Source: Actinomadura sp. 7K507
GTDB lineage: Bacteria; Actinomycetota; Actinomycetes; Streptosporangiales; Streptosporangiaceae
Length of the DNA: 43,263 nucleotides
Direction: 5' to 3'
NCBI RefSeq assembly: GCF_004348425.1
Contig: NZ_SMKK01000058.1
Coordinates: 1 to 43,263, forward strand
The notes under the pieces are model-generated. The model searched no databases. It was not told where the DNA came from and saw nothing but the letters and a program-made list of their open reading frames with translations. Positions 25,919-35,108 of the stretch are shown here, piece after piece. Each line of letters opens with the position of its first letter. Position 1 is the first letter of the stretch. A program made the position numbers and the translations under genes.

Positions 25919-27527
25919 CGGAGGTGACCTTCCGGCTGAGGACGGCCCGCAGATCCCGGCCGTCGATCACGAATGCGATGAGGAGGAACACCGCGCCGGC
26001 GGCCAGCGCCGCCAGCGCCCCGGTGCCGGCGCTGCGCAGCTCGCCGCCCGTCCCGAGCAGCGCGGCCGTCGCGTATCCGGCGGCGCCGCCCGCGGCGCCG
26101 CCGGCCAGCCCGGCGGCCAGGGCCCGCGGTATCCCGGCCATGGACGCGGCGCCCCTGGCGCGGACGAGCATGACCAGCAGCAGCACACCGGCCACGGTCA
26201 TCCCGGTCGCGTTGCCGGCGCCGAGCGCCGCGACCACCCACTCCCGGTCGACCGTCAGCACGAGCGCGACGTCGGCGGCCATCACGACCAGCCAGCCCGC
26301 CACGACCGCCGCGGCGCCCATCCGCCCCTTGTGGCACGCGAACAGGACGCGTGAGAGGTGCGCGACGAGCCCGTACCCGACCAGGCCGGGGGCGAAGGCG
26401 AGCACCGCGCGCGACAGCACCTCCTGCTGGCCGGGAAGCCCGGGGTTGAACACCGCCGCGATCGGCATGGCGACCGCGGCCAGCACGGCGGCGCCCGCGC
26501 ACGACACCAGGACGACCGCGCGGGTGGTGGACGCGGTGACCCGGTCGAACCGTTCGTGCTCCCCCGCGCTCATCCGCGCCGACAGCGCCGGGAACGCGCT
26601 GGTGGCGATCGGCACGGCCAGGATCGCCCACGGCAGCAGGTAGATCGCCCACGCGTACTGGTAGTTGGCGAGCGCGCCGCCCGTGCCCTCGTAGCTGAGC
26701 CGCACGACCAGCAGCGCCGACAGCTGCTGCGCGACGACCGTGGCGAGCCCGGCCGCCGCGAGCCGCCGCACGCGCCGCGCCACCCCGTCCGGAAAGCGCA
26801 GCGTCGGGCGCATCCGCAGCCGCAGCCGCCACGCCGCGACCCCGGCGGTCGCCGCCATCGCGACGCCGCCGAGCGCGGTCCCCACCGACAGCGTCAGCTC
26901 CGCGTCCAGGGGCAGGTGGGCCAGGTCGTTCTCATGGCCGCGGCCGAGCGGCGCGTACGCGACGTAGGCGCCGATCAGCACGAGGCTCGACATCAGCGGC
27001 GCCAGAGCGGGCGCCACGAACCTGCGGTGCGACTGCAGCACCCCGTACAGGACGACCGCCACCCCGTACATCACCATCTGCACCGACATGATCATGAGCA
27101 TCGAGGAGCCGACGTCCACGATGTCGTCGCGCGCGCAGCCCGCCAGGTCGCCGCCCACCAGCAGTTCCATGATCGGGCGGGCGCCGAGCGCCATCAGCGC
27201 CGACAGCGGCACCATCAGCACGACGATCCAGGTCAGCAGCGCCGACCCGATCCGGCGGACCTCCTCCCGGTCGCCGCGCTCGGCGGCGCCGGCCAGCACC
27301 GGCACGACCATCGCCGTCAGCGCGCCGCCCGCGACGATCTCGTAGACGATGAAGGGGAACTGCGTGGAGGTGAAGTACGCCTGGCTGAGGCACGACGTGG
27401 TGACGGTCTGCGAGAACGCGTAGGTGCGCCCGAATCCGGCCAGCCGCGCCAGGACCGTGATGACGGCGATGACGACGGCTGCGCCGGCGAGGCCGCCGGT
27501 CAGGCGGCGGAGAGTTGACGGTGCCAC
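25911..27527 (-). CDS. MurJ-family lipid flippase (MOP exporter)
   Basis: A 538-residue, about 14-helix membrane protein of the MurJ/MviN branch of MOP flippases. N-terminal ITVLARLAGFGRTYAFSQ and YEIVAGGALTAMVVPVL match the region that begins MurJ proteins. MurJ flips lipid II to the outer face of the membrane. This copy is shorter than the large actinobacterial MurJ with a pseudokinase tail, so it may be a paralogue serving another lipid-linked sugar. GTG start at 27527 with a weak ribosome site. It lies between the MraY-like gene (gap 34 bases) and GT4. Confidence 0.85.
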   Translation of the reverse strand: MAPSTLRRLTGGLAGAAVVIAVITVLARLAGFGRTYAFSQTVTTSCLSQAYFTSTQFPFIVYEIVAGGALTAMVVPVLAGAAERGDREEVRRIGSALLTWIVVLMVPLSALMALGARPIMELLVGGDLAGCARDDIVDVGSSMLMIMSVQMVMYGVAVVLYGVLQSHRRFVAPALAPLMSSLVLIGAYVAYAPLGRGHENDLAHLPLDAELTLSVGTALGGVAMAATAGVAAWRLRLRMRPTLRFPDGVARRVRRLAAAGLATVVAQQLSALLVVRLSYEGTGGALANYQYAWAIYLLPWAILAVPIATSAFPALSARMSAGEHERFDRVTASTTRAVVLVSCAGAAVLAAVAMPIAAVFNPGLPGQQEVLSRAVLAFAPGLVGYGLVAHLSRVLFACHKGRMGAAAVVAGWLVVMAADVALVLTVDREWVVAALGAGNATGMTVAGVLLLVMLVRARGAASMAGIPRALAAGLAGGAAGGAAGYATAALLGTGGELRSAGTGALAALAAGAVFLLIAFVIDGRDLRAVLSRKVTSDD

Positions 27528-27561
27528 GCTCGTGGAGTCTGCGGGGGGAGGTCCGGTGCGC

Positions 27562-28563
27562 CTAGGCGGGCCCGGCGTTGACGCCGTTGCCCGCGGGTCC
27601 GGGCGGCGGTGGGACGGACGGGCGGAACGCGTCCTCCATGTCCGGCTTGTCCGCCCCTTGGGGGGACGCGGGCGCGGATACCCGCGCGGCGGCGGGCCGG
27701 CGGCCGAGCATGTCGATCCGGTTCAGCGCCGGGTTGCCCGCGATGACCTTGGTGAAGCTGACGAACTCGCTGGCGGCGTTCAGCCCGGCGAGCCCCGCCA
27801 GCACGGCCAGCCGCGGCCCGCGGCCGAGCCGGGTGGCGGCCAGGCCGAGCAGCGCGCCGAGCGCGTTGGAGCCGGTGTCGCCGAGCATCGCGCGCTCGGC
27901 GAGGTCCTCGGGCAGCAGCGCGGCGGCGGCGCCGAGCGGGGCGGCCACGACGGCGGACGACGGCCCCGCCAGCGCCAGCGGCGTGCCGGTGAGCAGGCCG
28001 ACCTTGACGGCGCGCCCCGGACGCAGGTCGAACAGGTTCATCAGGTTCGCGGACCCGGCGATGATCGCGCCGTTGACGAGGGCGTCGAACGCGCGTCCCG
28101 TCCTGGACGGGGCGGGCGACCCGGCGACGGCGGCGGCGGCCAGGCCGGTCGCGCCGATGCCGAGGATCTTCACCGCGCCGCTGGTGACCTCCCCGCGGGC
28201 CAGCGCGGTCAGATGGCCCTTGAACCCGCGGGACGAGGCCGAGCCCGCCAGATCGTCGTAGCCGCCGAGCAGCCCGGACCCGGCGCCCGCCAGCAGCGCG
28301 GCGGCGCGCATCCGGCCCTGTACGCCCGGCGCCAGCAGCCCGCCCGCGGCGGCGCCCGCGACGACCGCGGGCCCCTCCAGCAGCGTGACCGGCTCGCCGC
28401 GATGGTTGGTGCGGCCCCACACCTCCTCGCCCGGCAGGCCGTTCACCCCGGGGGGATTGCGCGTCAGCGCGGCGTAGGCGGCGCGCGCGGCCGCGGCGCC
28501 CAGCCCCGCGCCGGCCGCCGCCCTGAGCCATGCCGCCGAGCCGGAGGCGATGCGTCGCTTCAT
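27562..28563 (-). CDS. MraY/WecA-like glycosyl-1-phosphate transferase
   Basis: This 333-residue membrane protein belongs to the polyprenyl-phosphate sugar-1-phosphate transferase superfamily. It keeps the signature DD pair (YDDLAGS, Asp103-Asp104), GFKGHLTALARG, a NLMNLFDLRPGRA loop with Asp179 in place of the canonical NLxDGxDG, and MLGDTGSN at 227-233. Genuine MraY is encoded in the division cluster, so this is a variant enzyme. Likely role: loading a sugar phosphate on undecaprenyl phosphate; the sugar is unknown. The C-terminus is a Pro/Ala-rich cytosolic tail. The ATG at 28563 is 4 bases after the mctB stop. Confidence 0.75.
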   Translation of the reverse strand: MKRRIASGSAAWLRAAAGAGLGAAAARAAYAALTRNPPGVNGLPGEEVWGRTNHRGEPVTLLEGPAVVAGAAAGGLLAPGVQGRMRAAALLAGAGSGLLGGYDDLAGSASSRGFKGHLTALARGEVTSGAVKILGIGATGLAAAAVAGSPAPSRTGRAFDALVNGAIIAGSANLMNLFDLRPGRAVKVGLLTGTPLALAGPSSAVVAAPLGAAAALLPEDLAERAMLGDTGSNALGALLGLAATRLGRGPRLAVLAGLAGLNAASEFVSFTKVIAGNPALNRIDMLGRRPAAARVSAPASPQGADKPDMEDAFRPSVPPPPGPAGNGVNAGPA

Positions 28564-28567
28564 CAGG

Positions 28568-29524
28568 TCACCCGTTCTTCCCCGCCGTCGGCGCGGGCGA
28601 GGGCAGGTAGCCGCCCGCACCGGCGCCCGTCCCGTACTGCCCGGTCTTGCCGCTCATCTCGTTCTGCAGCGCCAGGATCGTCACGACCTGCCCGGAGGGT
28701 GTGTCCACCACGTCGACGGTGGAGACCGACTCCTCGGCATCGGAGTCACGAAGCGCCGCGATCAGCCCGCCCTCCTGCGCGGAGGTCGAGGGGCCACCGA
28801 CGACCGTACCGCGCCCGGCGGCGTCGAGTGCGGAGGCCAGCGAGATCAGGGCGTCGTTGTCGCCGCCGCCGCCCTCGTGCGCGTACGGGGTGGCGGGCGA
28901 GACCAGCACGGCGAGCGTCGCGTGCTGACCGGGCTTGCCGCTGGAGGTGATGTATCCGGCCTCCTTGAAGCCGTTCAGGACCGCGCCGCCGGCGGCGTCC
29001 TCACGGCCGGACTTGGCGGCGTCCTTGGTGACCAGCGCGCCCGCCAGCACCGCGCCGGCCTTGGCGTAGGCGCTCGCGTTGTCGGGGAACTCGACGTCGT
29101 CGGCCTTCAGCTGCGTGGCCAGCTCGTCGACGGTGGTCTGCTGGTCGTCGTCCAGGAGCTTCTTCTGGATCGTGACGCGGCCGGTGACGGCGGCGCCCGC
29201 GTTCTTGGCCAGCTCGCTGAGCTGCTCGATGCTGTCCTCGCCCGCGCCGGGCGTCTCGACCATCACCACGGACTGGCCCTTGAGCCGGTTCTGGACGATC
29301 TGCGGTGACAGCACGTTCGCGAACTGCTCCTGCCCGTTCACCCGGTGCTGGAGCTGCCGCTGCTGGTCGCGGGCCTGCTGGGCGGTCTTGGCCGCCTGGT
29401 TGGCCTGCTGCCGCAGGGTGTCGCTCACCGAGTTCGACAGCGTCGTGGAGCCCAGCACGATGCCGAGCGCCAGCGCCAGGAAGATCGCGACGATGGAGAC
29501 GAGGTGGTAACGGAAATCGATCAC
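28568..29524 (-). CDS. mctB: MctB/SteB-like outer-envelope protein (copper transporter family)
   Basis: A 318-residue protein with one N-terminal membrane helix (IDFRYHLVSIVAIFLALALG, about 2-24), a coiled coil about 30-60, and an extracytoplasmic alpha/beta domain. It ends in a Gly/Pro-rich tail. The start IDFRYHLVS is diagnostic of the Rv1698 family, which was described as a copper-protecting protein MctB and, in corynebacteria, as SteB, which works with SteA at the septum. The GTG start overlaps the steA stop (GTGA), supporting joint expression and the septal partnership. Copper transport is by family name only. Confidence 0.88.
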   Translation of the reverse strand: MIDFRYHLVSIVAIFLALALGIVLGSTTLSNSVSDTLRQQANQAAKTAQQARDQQRQLQHRVNGQEQFANVLSPQIVQNRLKGQSVVMVETPGAGEDSIEQLSELAKNAGAAVTGRVTIQKKLLDDDQQTTVDELATQLKADDVEFPDNASAYAKAGAVLAGALVTKDAAKSGREDAAGGAVLNGFKEAGYITSSGKPGQHATLAVLVSPATPYAHEGGGGDNDALISLASALDAAGRGTVVGGPSTSAQEGGLIAALRDSDAEESVSTVDVVDTPSGQVVTILALQNEMSGKTGQYGTGAGAGGYLPSPAPTAGKNG

Positions 29525-30765
29525 GTGAAGAGTCCGGTCAGCCAGAAGACGAAGGCGTGCCAGCGGTCGGCCAGCAGGGGACTGATGACGTCCCCCGCCG
29601 GGGACATGGCGACGGCGGTGACGATGGCGATGAACGCGCCGAGGACGAGGAACAGCAGCGACCAGGTCGAGATCCGGCTGCGGTAGAGCCTGCTGACGCC
29701 CTTGGCGTCCACGAGCTTGCTGCCGACCCGCAGCCGGGTGAGGAACGTGCTGGCCATGCCGGCGCGGCCCTTGTCGAGGAACTCCACCATGTTGGCGTGC
29801 GTGCCGACGGCGACGATGAGGGTCGCGCCCTTGTCGTCGGCGAGCAGCATCGCGATGTCCTCGCTGGTGGCGGTGGCGGGGAACGTCACCGCCTCCTGGC
29901 CGAGCTCGTGCACCCTCTTCAGGCCGGGCGCCCGGCCGTCCCGGTAGGCGTGCACGACGATCTCCGCGCCGCAGGTCAGCGCGTCGTCGGACACCGAGTC
30001 CATGTCCCCGACGATCATGTCGGGGCGGTAGCCGGCCTCCAGCAGCGCGTCGGCGCCGCCGTCCACCCCGATCAGCACGGGACGGTACTCGCGGATGTAG
30101 GGCCGCAGCGTCGCGATGTCCTCGCGGTAGTGGTAGCCGCGGACCACGATCAGCGCGTGCCGCCCGGCGAGCTTCGTGGTGACGTCGGGGACGCCGACCC
30201 CGTCGATGAGCAGGTCGCGCTCGCGCTTGACGTACTCCATCGTGTTGGCGACGAACGCCTCCAGCTGGCTCGCGAGGCCCGCCTTCGCCTCGGTCAGCGC
30301 CGTCTCCACCGAATCGGCCGTCTGCTCGGTGCCCTTGGCGACGACGTCCTCGCCGCGGTGCACGGCCGGACCCTCGACGCGGACCTGCTCGCCCTCCTGC
30401 AGCTTGGCGAAGATCTCCGGACCGATGTCGTCCACCAGCGGGATGCCGGCGTCCAGCAGGATCTGCGGGCCGAGGTTCGGGTACCGGCCCGAGATGCTCG
30501 GGGCGACGTTGACCACGGCGCCGACCTCGCACGCCACCAGCGCCTCCGCGCTGACCCGGTCGAGGTCGACATGGTCGATCACCGCGACCTCGCCCGGCTG
30601 GAGGCGCTTGGTCAGGTCCTTGGTGCGGCGGTCGAGCCGGACCGTGGCGCTGACCCCCGGCCGGCCGTCCTCGCGGCCCCGGCCGCGGCCGAGCGCGAGC
30701 GCGCGCAGCGGCAGCTTCTGCGCCAGCCGGATGCGCCGCTCGGTGGTCGGTGACGAATCGTTCAT
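29521..30765 (-). CDS. steA: cytokinetic ring protein SteA
   Basis: 414 residues. The cytosolic part includes a thiamin-pyrophosphokinase-like fold (VGDMDSVSD near two thirds of the length, plus VVRGYHYRED and DGGADALLEAGY), and a C-terminal membrane helix (ISTWSLLFLVLGAFIAIV). It is the Rv1697-type protein that localises to the division ring in corynebacteria. The start is ATG at 30765; a TTG one codon earlier is possible. It follows recN by about 100 bases, which may contain a separate promoter, and overlaps mctB by 4 bases. Confidence 0.9.
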   Translation of the reverse strand: MNDSSPTTERRIRLAQKLPLRALALGRGRGREDGRPGVSATVRLDRRTKDLTKRLQPGEVAVIDHVDLDRVSAEALVACEVGAVVNVAPSISGRYPNLGPQILLDAGIPLVDDIGPEIFAKLQEGEQVRVEGPAVHRGEDVVAKGTEQTADSVETALTEAKAGLASQLEAFVANTMEYVKRERDLLIDGVGVPDVTTKLAGRHALIVVRGYHYREDIATLRPYIREYRPVLIGVDGGADALLEAGYRPDMIVGDMDSVSDDALTCGAEIVVHAYRDGRAPGLKRVHELGQEAVTFPATATSEDIAMLLADDKGATLIVAVGTHANMVEFLDKGRAGMASTFLTRLRVGSKLVDAKGVSRLYRSRISTWSLLFLVLGAFIAIVTAVAMSPAGDVISPLLADRWHAFVFWLTGLFT

Positions 30766-30868
30766 CAACTGCCATCCTGCCAGAGCGGCGGTGCGGACGC
30801 CGGAAACGACGAGTGTCCAGGCGTGTCCGTTCGTGCACAGTCTGTAGTTTTTGCGGGGCGGGTCTCGG

Positions 30869-32575
30869 CTACCGCTCCTCCGCGGCCATGGCGAGGAGCT
30901 CCTCGGCGTGGGCGCGGCCGAGCTCGGAATCCTCCAGACCGGCGAGCATCCGCGACAGCTCCCGCACCCGTCCCTCCTGGTCCAGCGCGGTGACGCCGCT
31001 GCTGGTTACGGTGCCGTCGTCGGACTTCTCCACCACCAGGTGCTGGTCGGCGAAAGCGGCGACCTGCGGCAGGTGTGTGACGACGATCACCTGGGCGTTG
31101 CGGGCCAGCCGCGCCAGCCGGCGCCCGATCTCCACCGCGGCCTTGCCGCCGACGCCCGCGTCGACCTCGTCGAACACGAACGTCGGCACCGGGTCGGCAC
31201 CGGCGAACACGACCTCGATCGCCAGCATCACCCGGGACAGCTCACCGCCCGAGGCGCCCTTGTGCAGCGGCAGCGGCTTGGCGCCGGGATGCGGCGCGAG
31301 CCGCACCTCGACCTCGTCGAGGCCGTGCGGGCCGTAGTCGCCGGTCGCGGTGACCGACACCACGACGCGGGCGTGCGGCATCGCCAGCGCGGTCAGCTCC
31401 TCGGTGACCGCGCCGGAGAACCGCTCGGCGGCGCGGGTGCGGACCTCGGTCAGCTCCCCCGCCTCGGCGGCGAGCCGCTCGGTCAGCTCGGCGTGCTCGG
31501 CCCGCAGCCCCTCGATGCGGTCGTCGTCGCCCTCCAGCTCGGTGAGCCGCGCCGCGGACCGCCGCGCCCACTCCAGGACCTCGGTGACCGTCCCCTCCGC
31601 GCCGCCGTACTTGCGGGTCAGCCCGGTCAGGTCGGCCCGACGTTCCTGGACGGCCGCGAGCCGCGCCGGGTCGGCGTCCACGGACTCGGCGTAGGACGCC
31701 AGGTCGGTCCCGACGTCGGAGACCAGGTAGCCGGCCTCGGCGAGCCGGTCGGCGAGGGCCGCGAGCTCCGGATCGTGCTCGCGGACGGCGTCCAGCGCGT
31801 TGCGGGCCTGGCCGAGCAGGCTCGTCACGTTCGCGGCCTCGAACGCGGCGGCCGCGTCGCCGAGCAGCGCCTCGTGCGCGGTGTCGGCGGCGCCGCGCAG
31901 CGCGTCGGCGTGCCCGAGCCGCTCCTCCTCGGCGGCGAGGTCGACGTCCTCGCCGTCCTTGGGGTCGACCTTCTCGATCTCCTCCAGGCCGAAGCGGAGC
32001 GCGTCCGCCTCCTGGGACCGCTCGCGCGCCCGCGTGGTCAGCTCGTCCAGCAGCGCGGTGACCTGACGGTGCCGCTGGTACGCCTTGGTGTAGGCGCGCA
32101 TCGGCTTGGTCAGCGCGCCGCCCGCGTACCGGTCGAGCGCGCCGCGCTGCCGCGACGACTGCAGCAGCCGCTGCTGGTCGGACTGCCCGTGCACGGCGAC
32201 CAGCTCGTCCGCGAGGTTGATCAGCACGTTCACGGGGACGGAGCGCCCGCCGAGGAACGCCCGGGAGCGGCCCTCCGCGGACACCGACCTGGTGACGATC
32301 AGCGCGCCGTCGTCCAGTTCGCCGCCGGACTCCTCGACGCGCTCCACCACGCGGCCGCCCGGATCGACGACGATCCGTCCCTCCACGGTGGCGCGGTCGG
32401 CGCCCGGCCGGACCCGCTGCGGGTCCGCGCGCCCGCCGAACAGCAGCCCGAGGCTGGTGACCACCATCGTCTTGCCCGCCCCGGTCTCGCCGGTGACGAC
32501 GTTGAAGCCCTGGGACAGATCGAGCACGGCCTCGTCGATCACTCCGAGGCCCTGTATTCGCACCTCATCGACCAT
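30869..32575 (-). CDS. recN: DNA repair protein RecN
   Basis: A 568-residue SMC-like ATPase that holds broken DNA ends together during double-strand break repair. Walker A GETGAGKT lies at 29-36, a long central coiled coil follows (about 150-380), then the signature GGELSRVMLAIE and Walker B TFVFDEVDAGVGG. The MVDEVRIQGLGV start is preferred because it matches family N-termini; GTG codons 9 or 18 bases upstream lie closer to a GGAGG and could also be used. It sits 58 bases after nadK. Confidence 0.95.
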   Translation of the reverse strand: MVDEVRIQGLGVIDEAVLDLSQGFNVVTGETGAGKTMVVTSLGLLFGGRADPQRVRPGADRATVEGRIVVDPGGRVVERVEESGGELDDGALIVTRSVSAEGRSRAFLGGRSVPVNVLINLADELVAVHGQSDQQRLLQSSRQRGALDRYAGGALTKPMRAYTKAYQRHRQVTALLDELTTRARERSQEADALRFGLEEIEKVDPKDGEDVDLAAEEERLGHADALRGAADTAHEALLGDAAAAFEAANVTSLLGQARNALDAVREHDPELAALADRLAEAGYLVSDVGTDLASYAESVDADPARLAAVQERRADLTGLTRKYGGAEGTVTEVLEWARRSAARLTELEGDDDRIEGLRAEHAELTERLAAEAGELTEVRTRAAERFSGAVTEELTALAMPHARVVVSVTATGDYGPHGLDEVEVRLAPHPGAKPLPLHKGASGGELSRVMLAIEVVFAGADPVPTFVFDEVDAGVGGKAAVEIGRRLARLARNAQVIVVTHLPQVAAFADQHLVVEKSDDGTVTSSGVTALDQEGRVRELSRMLAGLEDSELGRAHAEELLAMAAEER

Positions 32576-32633
32576 CGGGCGCACCAGCGTCACAACCCTC
32601 CGCAAAAAGATCCCGGATCAGCGCCTGTGGAGA

Positions 32634-33674
32634 TTATCCCCTCTCCTCGCCGGACGCTCCCCCGTCCGGCGACGCGGGCCCCCCGCCGGACGGGACGCCC
32701 GGACCGGGACGACCGACGATGCCGCCCGCCGCCGGGGCGTCCCCGACCTGCGAATCCGCCAGCGGCGGGGACGGGTGCGCGGGCTGGCGGACGCGGCCCC
32801 GCCAGCCCGTCACGGGAAGCCCGAACTTCGTGACCAGCCGGTCGGTGAACGGGGTGGAATGCAACCGCGCGAGCCGTACCGGCTCGGCCCCGCGCCGGAC
32901 CTCCACCCGCGCGCCGGGCGGCAGGTCCAGGGTGCGGCGCCCGTCGCACCACAGGACGGCGCGGGGGGTGCCCGGCAGCACCTCCACCGCGACCGAGGAG
33001 CGCGGCGACACCACCAGCGGGCGCGCGAACAGCGAGTGCGCGCTGATCGGCACGACCAGCATCGCCTCGACCTCCGGCCACACCACCGGGCCGCCGGCCG
33101 AGAACGCGTACGCCGTCGACCCGGTCGGTGTGGCGCACACCACGCCGTCGCAGCCCCAGTTCGACAGCGGCCGGCCGTCGATCTCGGCGACGACCTCCAG
33201 CATCCGCTCCCGCTCGCCCTTCTCGATGCTCGCCTCGTTCAGCGCCCACGTCGTGCCCATCACCGTGCCGTTGCGGCGGGCGGTGACGTCGATCGTCATG
33301 CGCTCCTCGACGTCGTACTGCCGGGCCACGACGCGGTCGGCGGTGGCGGCGAGGTCGTCCCGCTCCGCCTCGGCGAGGAACCCGACATGGCCGAGGTTGA
33401 CGCCGAGCAGCGGCGTACCGGACGTGCGGGTCAGGTCGGCGGCGCGCAGCAGCGTCCCGTCGCCGCCGAGGACCATGACGACCTCCGCGGCGTCGGCCGC
33501 CGCCGCGGAGCTGGGCATGACGTCCACGCCCCCGCTGCCGATCTGCGCGGCCTCGGAGTCCAGGACCCGCACGCAGATCCCGGCCTCGCTGAGCTGCTCG
33601 ATGACCAGCTGGGCGCTGCGGACCGCCTCGGGCCGCCCGGTGTGCACCACGACCAGCACCGACCTCTTGCTCAT
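32634..33674 (-). CDS. nadK: NAD kinase
   Basis: The 346-residue enzyme phosphorylates NAD to NADP. The GGDGT motif is at 70-74, followed by GVNLGHVGFLAEAE and the ALNEASIEKG substrate loop, then CDGVVCATPTGSTAYAFSAGGPVV. About 50 extra residues at the C-terminus are Pro/Gly-rich and not expected to be part of the fold. ATG at 33674. Between recN and tlyA, as in mycobacteria (ppnK). Confidence 0.96.
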   Translation of the reverse strand: MSKRSVLVVVHTGRPEAVRSAQLVIEQLSEAGICVRVLDSEAAQIGSGGVDVMPSSAAAADAAEVVMVLGGDGTLLRAADLTRTSGTPLLGVNLGHVGFLAEAERDDLAATADRVVARQYDVEERMTIDVTARRNGTVMGTTWALNEASIEKGERERMLEVVAEIDGRPLSNWGCDGVVCATPTGSTAYAFSAGGPVVWPEVEAMLVVPISAHSLFARPLVVSPRSSVAVEVLPGTPRAVLWCDGRRTLDLPPGARVEVRRGAEPVRLARLHSTPFTDRLVTKFGLPVTGWRGRVRQPAHPSPPLADSQVGDAPAAGGIVGRPGPGVPSGGGPASPDGGASGEERG

Positions 33675-33705
33675 GCTCTCGCCCCACTCCCCGACGCGCT
33701 ACGGC

Positions 33706-33766
33706 GTACAGACGTCTGGACGAACGTCCCCGTCGGGGACGTTCCCGGATCGGACGCCTTCTGTAC
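33706..33766 (-). promoter_or_regulatory. nested hairpin in the tlyA-nadK gap
   Basis: Outer arms GTACAGA (33706-33712) and TCTGTAC (33760-33766) enclose a perfect inner hairpin, AACGTCCCC, GTC, GGGGACGTT (33723-33743). It occupies much of the 113-base gap between two genes of one block, so it could be an mRNA processing or attenuation site, or a terminator for tlyA. No U-run follows. Confidence 0.4.
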
Positions 33767-33787
33767 GGTCCCGCAGAGCGTCGCCGA

Positions 33788-34588
33788 TCATTGCGGTCCC
33801 TCCGCGATGGCCACGGCCAGGTCCGCCTCGTCGAGCGGCGGGGCACCGGCGCGCAGCCACAGGAAGTACTCCACGTTCCCCGACGGGCCCGGCAGCGGGC
33901 TCGCCGTCACCCCGAGGACGCCGAGGCCCAGCGTCGCCGCATGGGCCGCCACGCCGCGGACCGCGTCCGCGCGCAGCCCCGGGTCGCGCACCACGCCTCC
34001 CGCGCCGACCCGGTTCTTGCCGACCTCGAACTGGGGCTTCACCATCATCGCGTAGTCGGCGCCGGGCGCCGCGCACGCGTGCACAGGGCCGAGGACGAGC
34101 CTCAGCGAGATGAACGACAGGTCGCCGACGACCAGGTCCGGCGGCGGGCCGCCGAGCATCCCCGGTTCCAGCTCGCGGATGTTCACCCGTTCCATGACGG
34201 TGACCCGTTCGTCCGTCCGCAGCGACCATGCGATCTGGCCGTACCCGACGTCCACCGCGTACACGCGCCCCGCGCCCGCGCGCAGGAGGACGTCGGTGAA
34301 ACCGCCGGTCGAGGCGCCCGCGTCCAGGCACACGCGGCCCTTCACCTCCAGGCCGCCGAACGCGTCCAGGGCGCCGGCGAGCTTGTGGCCGCCGCGCGAG
34401 ACGTACTCGGGGCCGCCGCCGTCCTCGGCGACCAGGATCGCGGCGCCGGTCTCGACCTGCGTCGCGGCCTTCGCCGCCGGCTGCCCGCCGACCCGTACCC
34501 GCCCGTCGCCGATGAGCTGCCCGGCGTGTTCGCGCGACCGTGCCAGGCCGCGCCGGACCAGCTCCGCGTCCAGCCGCCGCCTGCTCAT
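33788..34588 (-). CDS. tlyA: TlyA family rRNA 2'-O-methyltransferase
   Basis: A 266-residue enzyme that methylates 16S and 23S rRNA at the subunit interface, needed for capreomycin sensitivity in mycobacteria. An S4-like RNA-binding domain covers about 1-65 (MSRRRLDAELVRRGLARSRE). The FtsJ-like Rossmann domain shows SRGGHKLAGALD, CLDAGASTGGFTDVLL and VVGDLSFISLRL. Start ATG at 34588. It heads the conserved tlyA-nadK-recN block, 25 bases after the small acidic gene. Confidence 0.95.
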   Translation of the reverse strand: MSRRRLDAELVRRGLARSREHAGQLIGDGRVRVGGQPAAKAATQVETGAAILVAEDGGGPEYVSRGGHKLAGALDAFGGLEVKGRVCLDAGASTGGFTDVLLRAGAGRVYAVDVGYGQIAWSLRTDERVTVMERVNIRELEPGMLGGPPPDLVVGDLSFISLRLVLGPVHACAAPGADYAMMVKPQFEVGKNRVGAGGVVRDPGLRADAVRGVAAHAATLGLGVLGVTASPLPGPSGNVEYFLWLRAGAPPLDEADLAVAIAEGPQ

Positions 34589-34613
34589 CGCCTCGTCTCC
34601 GCTCGGCGGTCGC

Positions 34614-34994
34614 TCACGGGCGGGGGCGGAGCGCGTCGGGGAACACGGGCCGGGGCTGCGCGGGTCGCCCACCTTGCTCGGGTTGCTCGGGTTGCCCTGG
34701 CGGCTCGTCCTGGTCGGTGGAGTCGGCCGACGCGAGCAGCTCCTGGAGCCGCTGGTGGACGTCCTCGTAGATCTCCACGTGCTCGGGGACGGGCCGCGCG
34801 CCCAGCTCACCCAGGCGGGCCACGGCGGCGTCCACGCGCTGGTCGCCGGTCGGGTCGGGCGGCGTCACCGCGGGGAACTCCGGCTCGTCCGGGGCCGGGT
34901 CCAGCTTCGCGGCGGGGAGTTCCACCGGGAACTCCACCGGCTCCGCCGGGGACTCCGCCGGGGACTCCGGCACCTGCGCGGGCTCGTCGGACAT
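34614..34994 (-). CDS. small acidic protein upstream of tlyA
   Basis: A 126-residue soluble protein. Residues 1-60 are Pro/Glu-rich and disordered; then comes a helical segment, DQRVDAAVARLGELGARPVP, followed by EHVEIYEDVHQRLQELL, and a Pro/Gln-rich tail. The helical core recurs in actinobacterial proteins placed between a HAD phosphatase and tlyA; it occupies the position of Rv1693. The function is unknown. ATG 34994 has GGGAGG 8 bases upstream, which fixes the start. Confidence 0.75.
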   Translation of the reverse strand: MSDEPAQVPESPAESPAEPVEFPVELPAAKLDPAPDEPEFPAVTPPDPTGDQRVDAAVARLGELGARPVPEHVEIYEDVHQRLQELLASADSTDQDEPPGQPEQPEQGGRPAQPRPVFPDALRPRP

Positions 34995-35108
34995 CACGTT
35001 TACCTCCCAGTCGGCCCTGAGCACCCGCGACGAGTCGCTTCCTGCTCATCCAGAACGCTACCGTCCCTGAACGACATCGTTGTCGCAGGAACGGGGAACG
35101 GCCTGAGC

